This document shows, one piece after another, positions 57,735 to 64,000 of a stretch of DNA of 64,000 nt (the stretch's first letter is position 1; every line of letters begins with the position of its first letter). The translations under genes and the position numbers were made by a program. The stretch lies in assembly GCA_038093975.1 (NCBI GenBank), contig JBBPTG010000079.1:1-64000 (forward strand), read 5' to 3'. Source of the DNA: Chalciporus piperatus. Lineage: Eukaryota > Basidiomycota > Agaricomycetes > Boletales > Boletaceae. The notes below the pieces were generated by a model that searched no databases, was not told where the DNA came from, and saw nothing but the letters and a program-made list of their open reading frames with translations.

Positions 57735-58256
57735 CCTTTTTTCCTGATGTCTTTCTCTTTCCTTCCTCCCCGTCTTAGAATCGCGGCTCCTCCTATCATC
57801 CCCTCCAAACCTGATCCGTCCGAGTAAAGGCAAATTTCTTCTTCCACCTCCGCTACTATGTCCTGGGCAATGGCGAGCTCCTTGCTTTCCGTGATCTCCA
57901 CCTCTACTGGCGGTTTCCATTTTGTATCGTGTCTAACCGGTTGGATCTTCTCGACTGTGCGTGGGTTGACTCTGAACTCTCCTATGAGTGCGTGTAGCGG
58001 GGACTGGTGGCGTTTGCGGCCTCTGTGCGCTTGTTGTAGGGCTTTGGCGACTGGGTTGGTGTTCGTCAGGGTGGCTAGGCGTAAGGTGGAGCGAGCGCAG
58101 TGTTTGCGAATGAGGAGATGGATTGGGAGAAGGTCGCTGTGTGCGTTTAGAAGGTCGGTGGCCGTGGATCGCATTCCCCCCGTGATCAGGATGGCCGCCG
58201 TGCGTTGGACCGTTTCCATCTTCTTCGCTACTCCCCTCGGTCCCCAGCCTCCTCCC
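57735..58256 (-). pseudogene. LINE reverse-transcriptase thumb and RNase H start (5' half)
   Basis: Contains METVQRTAAILITGGMRSTA, LLPIHLLIRKHCARSTLRLA, HQSPLHALIGEFRVNPRTVE and the first RNase H strand ICLYSDGSGLEGMIGGAAIL. It breaks off after GRKEKDIRKK at about 57735; the continuation is LHFHLGTDEEHT at 51229. This fixes the site where the 6.5-kb block entered. Confidence 0.8.
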
Positions 58257-58537
58257 TGACCCTTTGTGTTGGGAACGAGGATGACAGCGGAATCCACTCG
58301 GAACCCTTCTTTTCCCAAGGACTTTTGGCCGACGGTCTCCAGAGCGCTCCGACAAACGATGAGGTTACGGTTTCTAGATTCTCTACCTCAGCTTTTCGGG
58401 CGACACTGCTCAGGGTTGGATTCTCAACGGCACTAGCTTTCATCTTCGCAGTTTCCACTGTGACCTCCGGTGGGATTCTCCATTTTGTATCATTTCCAAA
58501 CACCCAACCATACTTATCGACGACTTGTATACAGTAG
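58257..58537 (+). pseudogene. F-box-like gene, continuation after the LINE
   Basis: From the second target-site copy the frame LTLCVGNEDDSGIHSEPFF continues directly from EALTLCV at 50100. A stretch near 58440-58500 read on the minus strand (NDTKWRIPPEVTVETAKM) resembles LINE sequence at 57900 (HDTKWKPPVEVEITESKE), so further damage or a second relic is possible. No later F-box gene part is certain. Confidence 0.5.
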
Positions 58538-60510
58538 ACCATCGCGTTCCTGAATGCGCTATGAACCTGGCGCTCTCCGCGTTCCCACCCGACCTGTTTC
58601 CTGACTTACAGCATGTTTCTCTAAAACTCGACTCCAGGAGAAGAGAGAAGAGTTGTCCCTCTTGTTCTTGAGGTTGCTGCAGACCATGCTTCCCTTGTGT
58701 TTGCTCGATATAGGTGACGCCAGCTACTCCTCATCGTTTTCGATGGAGCTGCTCTCCTCCGTGGTAAACTTGCACAATCTGATCCTCATTGCTCTCTTAT
58801 ATAGTGATCCCTTGACTAAGCGCCTCAAGTTCTACGGACTTTTGCGGAGTCCTTGGAGTGCGTCGAGGTTGATGTTACGGACTAGGACCCATCCCCTTCG
58901 ATTCCGGCAGGCCTGCGTGCATTGACCTGCGAACTGCGGCTCTATTGTCCATCCCGTCAGCGGATGATCGTTGTCAACGACTTCGAGAGGATATCGATAG
59001 CCGCATTTGCGAGCTCGACTACGACACCAACACCAACACCATGCGGAGAGAATTCTAATCGGTATTTGCTTTCGGGATTTCCTTCAAGCGCTTCCACACT
59101 GATAACATCATTACAGAGCACTATCGCCTCGCCCCTACCATTTGTTTCCCCTCTTCGTGTTCACCGCATGTAGCCATGATAAAGATCATTCACGATCTCC
59201 GCCTGCCATAACTTATGATTCTGTTCGGAAGCAGCAAGGTCCTCGTTCAACGGGGATACCCCAATGCTACCATGCCGTCCTCGGGCTTCCAAGAAGTCAT
59301 TCTCTATTCATGCAAATGATCAAACTTAAGCTTGCTGGTTGATCGTATGTAACTTCATTTAACCTTGCCGCCTCGCAGACCCTGTGAGTACTTTAAACTC
59401 AGCAGTTGCCAAAAGCTGATCGAGGATGCCAGCATAGTTAATGTATCCATGCCTCGAGCAGGTAAACTAGTAAGGAGAACGCTCTTCGTAGCCAATCGGA
59501 TCATTCCTGAAACTCATGGAGAGCTTTCTTTACGAAACATTGATTCCACTTCAGTGGTAAGTTAAAGGGCAGTGTTTCTTCTGTCACTTTGATCACTGCC
59601 TCTCCGAGCTGATTGTTTGTGCCCACTTCAACTCGTCACTCTCGTTCGCGAACGGGGGAACCCTCATTTTCCTGTTCGATATGAAGGAGGGCACTTGGTC
59701 GCACAGTCACGGAATGCTAAATGCATGCCGTTCATAACTGAGTATTCCTTGGTGCCTCGCGAAACCCTGATTGAGCTCTTCACATTACAGAGTCACTCCG
59801 TGCCTTTTAAATGAACACCCTTTTTTACAATTGATCGGGGGGGCCAAAGACGTCCTGGCCCGGCGGTTTGGTTGACATGCTATCGTCCGGCGAGGATGTG
59901 GTGCGAAGACTTCCCACACAAAGAACTCCGAGTCGCATCGTCCGCATTCCGCGTTGTGTCCTGAACATCTCAGAACTGTTGTATGTGCTAAACTTGAGCT
60001 CATCGTTGTTTCATTTGAAATCGGGTTCAAAGTAGGACCGGAATTGAATAGATTTGTGGATTTGAGAATTCGATTGCCGCCTTTGGTCATAGGCCAAGAC
60101 TTTGCGTGCTGCGCGTTCTTTGCGTATGTTCGAATCGGACCCTTGTCGAGGGAGGCCCCTCATTCCAGATATCTTGTGGCTGCGCACGTTCTTGCCAATG
60201 TGAGGCTGATTTTTTTCAATGCGATTGTGGGACATGGGCGACTCGGAGTCTGTAGATACGACAGCAACGATGAGTCTGAGCGCCCTGCAATCGCGCCGCC
60301 AAGAGTTTTGCGGCCTGGACCAAGTCCAAGCTGAGTCACTTTGCCCCTCGATCGCCGCCGCTTCCCTACGTCACTCGATGATGTCATTCGTGGAACACTA
60401 CACTTTCCTAATGCGTCCTCCGGTTTGAGACAGTATTTAAAGGACGACGACCTCCAACGCCCTTCATTCGCATCTTTTCCCGTCTTTCGATCCACCAAAC
60501 GATATTTACC
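58538..60510. other. Degenerate interval, no gene supported
   Basis: Several medium plus-strand frames (58653-58925, 58922-59173, 59954-60334) could be scraps of the interrupted F-box gene but show no motif. The last 100 bp before 60511 contain GTATTTAAAGGACG, a TATA-like promoter site for the next gene. Confidence 0.4.
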
Positions 60511-60988
60511 ATGACCAACAACAACCAGCAGCCCAGGTGAGCGGGGTTTCTTAGCTGGCGATCCGGCGGGGTGCTGACATTCGTTCTAGCAAAGTCTCGG
60601 GTCAGTTCCACTCCGTCAAAGGAACCGTTGAGGAAACTGTATATCGCTTCGCTGTTGATGGTTGTATGCCTCACTAACGATTTTCAGATCGGTGACCTGA
60701 CGGGCGCCCAGTCCTGGAAACAGTCGGGGAAGGAAGAGCACGCCCGTGGCGAGGGTGAATACAAGGCCGCCCAAGCCCAAGGTTACGTCGAGGGCACAAC
60801 CGACAGGGTTGGTGGTTATAAAGATTCGGTCGTTGGCGCGGTTAGCGGCGACAAATCTCAGCAAGCCGCCGGTGAGTGTTCATCCCCAACAGCGCTCTGT
60901 TCGTTGTCTAATCCTGGTCGACGAAGGCAACGCGAGGAACGAGAAGGGACAGACTCAGCAGGAGATCAACAAGCCCACTGGGAATTGA
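60511..60988 (+). CDS. Small CsbD/Hmp1-like stress or DNA-binding protein
   Basis: Exons give MTNNNQQPSKVSGQFHSVKG, TVEETIGDLTGAQSWKQSG, then HARGEGEYKAAQAQGYVEGT and DRVGGYKDSVVGAVSGDKSQ, ending NEKGQTQQEINKPTGN. Three or four exons join in frame to about 100 residues. The pattern matches basidiomycete proteins annotated 'mismatched base pair and cruciform DNA recognition protein' (Hmp1 of Ustilago) and the bacterial CsbD family. It is hydrophilic, without Cys or membrane segment. A TATA-like TATTTAAAG lies at about 60434. The annotated DNA-recognition role is from family knowledge. Confidence 0.85.
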
Positions 60989-61140
60989 ACAATTGGCTGT
61001 TAGAACACCTTAGATGACTGTTGTTTCTTAGCTTCTTTGTGATCACGTCCGAACGGGTAAATGTACAAGTTGGCGTACGTCTCGCTCAAGTCTCGCCCAT
61101 ACTTCCTGCATCTCTGCCTGCATCCAATCATTCTGAGCGA

Positions 61141-62169
61141 CTACACCCAGTCCCGAGGTTTCTTCAACACCTTCAACATGCTCGCTTCCTCGCTCCCCTC
61201 CTCCGTCCCAAGTTCCGACATGTACTCCCATCTCGCCGTCTCTGGCAAGCTCATCAGGATGCTCTCGATGCGCGCAGAAGGCGTTGCGAGTCCAAACTTG
61301 GTTCCGCGATCATAAACCAAATTGAACTCCACGTATCTTCCTCGACGCAAAAGCTGCCAGCGACGATGGTAATCTGTGGGAACGTCGCGTTTCTTCTGCA
61401 AGAGGGGGATGTATGATGGGATGAATGCATTCCCAAGTCGCGAGATGAACTCGAATATCTCCTCCGGCTCTCTCGGTCTCTTTACATCTTCTGGGATGCG
61501 GGAGTGCTTCTCAGAGCAGAGGTCATCGAAGAACATTCCCCCGACCCCCCGAGTCTCCTGTCTGTGAGGAAGGTAGAAGTATTCGTCGCACCATTTCTTG
61601 AATATGCGGTGCAACTCATCGTTTTGACACGCGTCCTTTAGCGTCTTGTGGAAGTGCATCGCGTCATCCTCGTCGAGATAAGACGGAGTGAGATCCGATC
61701 CACCTCCAAACCACCAGGCGACAAGTTTGCCTGCCTGTTCTCCTTCGTCTGGCGGCTCAGAGATCTCAAAGTAGCGGTAATTGGCGTGTACAGTAGGCTG
61801 GAAAGGGCTTTGAGGATGGATGACGAGACTGATTCCAGCGGCAAAGAACGGGAGACTACTTTCTCCGTCGTAGTGGATGGAAGAGTGATCTGCACGCATC
61901 TGTTTGATCGCAGGAGGAGGAAGTACGCCGTGTACGACGGAGACGTTCACTCCGGCTTTCTCGAGTTTGGTCTGCTGTGTGGAGGTGGTACTCCCAGCCT
62001 CGGGTGTGCATGCGAAGACGCATGACAAGCCTCTCCCACCCTGCGATCTGACCCACGAGTCGCGCTTGAACTTGGGTGCGTTGGGGTCAAGGTTTTCGAG
62101 AGCGGTGACAATGCGGTCTTGAAGACCGTCTATGAAGTGTTCGACCTTCTCGCGCATTGACTGTGCCAT
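61141..62169 (-). CDS. HEM13: Coproporphyrinogen III oxidase, oxygen-dependent
   Basis: A single exon of 342 residues starting MAQSMREKVEHFIDGLQDRI; the open frame extends 59 codons upstream but has no ATG. Family blocks: WVRSQGGRGLSCVFA, FFAAGISLVIHPQSPFQPTV, HANYRYFEI, AWWFGGGSDLTPSYLDEDD, YFYLPHRQETRGVGGMFFDD and GRYVEFNLVYDRGTKFGL. The enzyme oxidatively decarboxylates coproporphyrinogen III to protoporphyrinogen IX in haem synthesis. With no presequence it should be cytosolic, as in yeast. It is divergent from the E2 gene, 249 bp away. Complete. Confidence 0.96.
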   Translation of the reverse strand: MAQSMREKVEHFIDGLQDRIVTALENLDPNAPKFKRDSWVRSQGGRGLSCVFACTPEAGSTTSTQQTKLEKAGVNVSVVHGVLPPPAIKQMRADHSSIHYDGESSLPFFAAGISLVIHPQSPFQPTVHANYRYFEISEPPDEGEQAGKLVAWWFGGGSDLTPSYLDEDDAMHFHKTLKDACQNDELHRIFKKWCDEYFYLPHRQETRGVGGMFFDDLCSEKHSRIPEDVKRPREPEEIFEFISRLGNAFIPSYIPLLQKKRDVPTDYHRRWQLLRRGRYVEFNLVYDRGTKFGLATPSARIESILMSLPETARWEYMSELGTEEGSEEASMLKVLKKPRDWV

Positions 62170-62418
62170 GGTGGTGGTGAGTGCTGGGAGTGCTGACGAT
62201 GATTGGCTGCGCTGGAAGTTGGTTGGTGGATGGAATCTAGATGAGACCGAAAGTCGGAACAAGCGCGCTCGGACGACTGATCCGATAGAGTCACATGACC
62301 AGTGGTCAAGAGGGTTCCGCTGAGCGCTCGTCAGTCTCGAGACCAAGTATATTTGCCACCACTCGCATCACACAGAAACTCGCTAGAAATCTAAACAGCT
62401 GTTGAATATTGAGCCGTC
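62170..62418. promoter_or_regulatory. Divergent promoter interval of HEM13 and UBC1-type genes
   Basis: 249 bp between opposing start codons. A possible TATA variant, AGTATATTTGCC, lies at 62346. Position is the main support. Confidence 0.5.
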
Positions 62419-63252
62419 ATGGATGCACGTCTTCGGCGAGTAAACAAGGAAATCGCAGGTTGGTCGTTATTGACCAACAATGTGGCGCTAACTGACTCAT
62501 CCGCACAGACTGCAAGAATGATAAATCCTCGAGTATTAGGATCGATCTCATCGACAACTCACCGTTCCATCTAAAGGGCTCATTTCCTGGGCCCAAAGAT
62601 ACACCTTATGAGGGTGGCATGTTCGAGGTGGTGAGTCGGCCTCCTTTCTTCCGTCACGGTATCGCAGACCCACACGTGTTACTAGGACATCGTGATCCCC
62701 GAATCGTATCCATTCCAACCAGTGAAGATGAAGTTTATCACGAAAGTATACCATCCCAACGTGTCCTCTGCATCCGGTGCTATCTGTCTCGACATCCTGA
62801 AAGACACCTGGTCCCCTGTCCTTACTCTCAAATCCACGCTCATATCGCTTCAGTCACTCTTGTGCTCTCCTGAACCGAACGATCCTCAGGATGCGGAAGT
62901 CGCCAAACACTACACGACGAGCAAACGTGGCTTTGAGGAGACGGCACGGTACTGGACTCAGGTTTACGCTGGAGGCTCTGGTTCACGGAACAAACCTGAA
63001 GTGAAGGAGGCGCAAAAAGACGAGATTGCAATCGCTGGCCTCGAGAAGGCACATGTAGACCAATTCGAAGCGCTCGGATTCGAACGGTCGAAAGTGGTGC
63101 GTATCCCCTCAACACCCCCCAAGCCCATCGCCTCACCTTTATTAATCTCTTTCCTCCGTGGACAGATCGATGTTCTGCGGAGATTGAACTACCGCGGAGC
63201 AAACGTAGCGAACATATCGGAAGATAAAGTGGTGGAAGAACTTTTGAAATGA
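62419..63252 (+). CDS. UBC1: Ubiquitin-conjugating enzyme E2 with C-terminal UBA domain (UBE2K/Ubc1 type)
   Basis: Starts MDARLRRVNKEIAD at ATG 62419. The UBC fold follows: KGSFPGPKDTPYEGGMFEV, FQPVKMKFITKVYHPNVSS and the catalytic Cys in GAICLDILKDTWSPVLTLK. Next come SLLCSPEPNDPQDAEVAKHY and a C-terminal UBA domain, AHVDQFEALGFERSKV with the last exon LRRLNYRGANVANISEDKV. About four exons join in frame, giving about 220 residues. The E2-UBA fusion distinguishes Ubc1/UBE2K from other E2s; these build K48-linked chains. The gene is intact. Confidence 0.94.
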
Positions 63253-64000
63253 CGAAGCTGACAACATACCCCTAGCATGTGAAATCTACAATCGATGTCT
63301 GTATTTCTGCACCAATTGATGTCACTGTATCTACTTCTCAGCACCCTGGCAGCCCTATTTCATCCGGATCTTCTTTTATCGCTCCATGTCTGTGCGCAAC
63401 CCTGACCATCACCTTTTTACGGCAACAATATTTCCTCATGCTCACCTTGCGCCAGCTGGACCAGATCTCGCGACAAGTGTTCCCGATGTGATATAACGGA
63501 ATGACCATCCTAAAATACAGCGAGGGGTACGCTGAAAAGCGAGCTACCCTGGGCCACCGCCTTGCGCTAGGACTGTTCTGGTAACGATTTGATTTTGTCT
63601 GAGGCAAAGCAGGGTGTGGAACGATTCTTTGAATGGTAAGTGGATTAACAAAGAGGGGCTGTCAACGATCGCGGGACTCAGGATGGACGTATCTAGGTTA
63701 ACGACGGATTTATTTCAGTCTACGGGAAACCAACCTCCCAGCGTGCGTACATTCGTGCATCCGTCGTTGACCTCAGCGATGCGGAAAAAAGTACTATGTG
63801 ACGGCTAGCCGTTGAATAGTATTAAAAAACAATGAAACGGTGGTGCCTACTTGTCGTTTTTTCGCGGACGTCTCGCTGTATCAAGAATGGGGGGTAAAGT
63901 CGCTGGCGCAACTCAAAATAAAAAGCTTAGTATCCTCGGTCGGGGTGAGATGGTGAAATCAATCGCCCGAAAGCGGGGATAGGTCGGGACGGGGTCATGG
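63253..64000. other. Downstream region, nothing recognised
   Basis: Short frames only up to the end of the window. Confidence 0.45.

Larger units (their letters stand above)
50101..58256 (-). mobile_element. 5'-truncated LINE, itself split by later insertions
   Basis: The 14-bp sequence TGACCCTTTGTGTT stands at both edges (50087-50100 and 58257-58270), and a 19-bp T run follows the left one, giving poly-A on the minus strand. The LINE body is present only at 50101-51230 (3' part) and about 57735-58256 (5' part). The 5' part begins inside the reverse-transcriptase thumb region, as expected for incomplete target-primed reverse transcription. The roughly 6.5 kb between the parts is foreign DNA inserted into the RNase H region. 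Confidence 0.8.

Noticed and set aside
61141..62346. 59-residue N-terminal extension of HEM13 as a mitochondrial presequence
   Set aside because: The extension has no ATG; the first is at 62169.
1..64000. tRNA, rRNA or CRISPR features
   Set aside because: I scanned for tRNA B-box-like sequences and regularly spaced identical repeats with unique spacers; none had a supporting structure. The tandem arrays lack unique spacers.

Overview
This window looks like nuclear DNA from a mushroom-forming basidiomycete (Agaricomycetes). Genes carry many 45-70 nt GT-AG introns with CTNAY-type branch sites. Intergenic gaps are short, neighbouring genes often diverge or converge, and there are no operons or Shine-Dalgarno signals. 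The content also fits that group: a Plavaka transposase, an Hmp1/CsbD-like small protein, expanded 7TM and F-box families, and a TPR gene of the 'CPPxH' type.

Layout. 1-4.5 kb: a complete Tc1/mariner-type transposon (206-4472) with 308-bp inverted repeats and TA duplications. It carries a spliced DDE transposase and a convergent spliced accessory gene. 4.6-6.6 kb: a cytochrome P450. 7.5-24 kb: membrane-protein-rich DNA with three paralogous 7TM genes (7.56, 17.35 and 23.46 kb), another 7TM protein, a single-pass protein, a decayed M1 aminopeptidase and an F-box gene with an acidic insert. 24.7-40.2 kb: conserved genes, namely KTI12, a ThDP-dependent enzyme, a secreted class 3 lipase, an MFS transporter, GLO3-type ArfGAP, a second acidic F-box gene, a membrane protein of unknown family and the AP-2 sigma subunit. 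40.3-58.3 kb: a transposon nest, partly AT-rich and nearly CpG-free. 60.5-63.3 kb: conserved genes resume (Hmp1/CsbD-like, HEM13, UBC1-type E2).

The nest can be read in layers from target-site duplications. A 4.4-kb hAT-type element (40863-45263, 8-bp TSD GTTATGGC) contains a Plavaka transposase gene. An F-box-like gene starting at 49876 is split by a 5'-truncated LINE whose halves lie at 50101-51230 and 57735-58256, flanked by a 14-bp TSD. The LINE RNase H region is itself split by about 6.5 kb holding a 572-bp near-perfect palindrome, an array of 36-nt exon-like cassettes with splice-like borders, a 70-bp minisatellite and two more hAT-type elements with 8-bp TSDs.

The conserved genes cover tRNA-modification control (KTI12), vesicle coat traffic (GLO3, APS2), haem synthesis (HEM13) and ubiquitin transfer (UBC1-type). 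They do not form a pathway cluster. The most unusual material is the two-gene mariner element, the cassette array, the palindrome, a phased TGAGTCA array at 48.6 kb, and the 7TM trio, one member of which has a stop just before a conserved C-terminal motif. All calls were made by reading; no database search was run.
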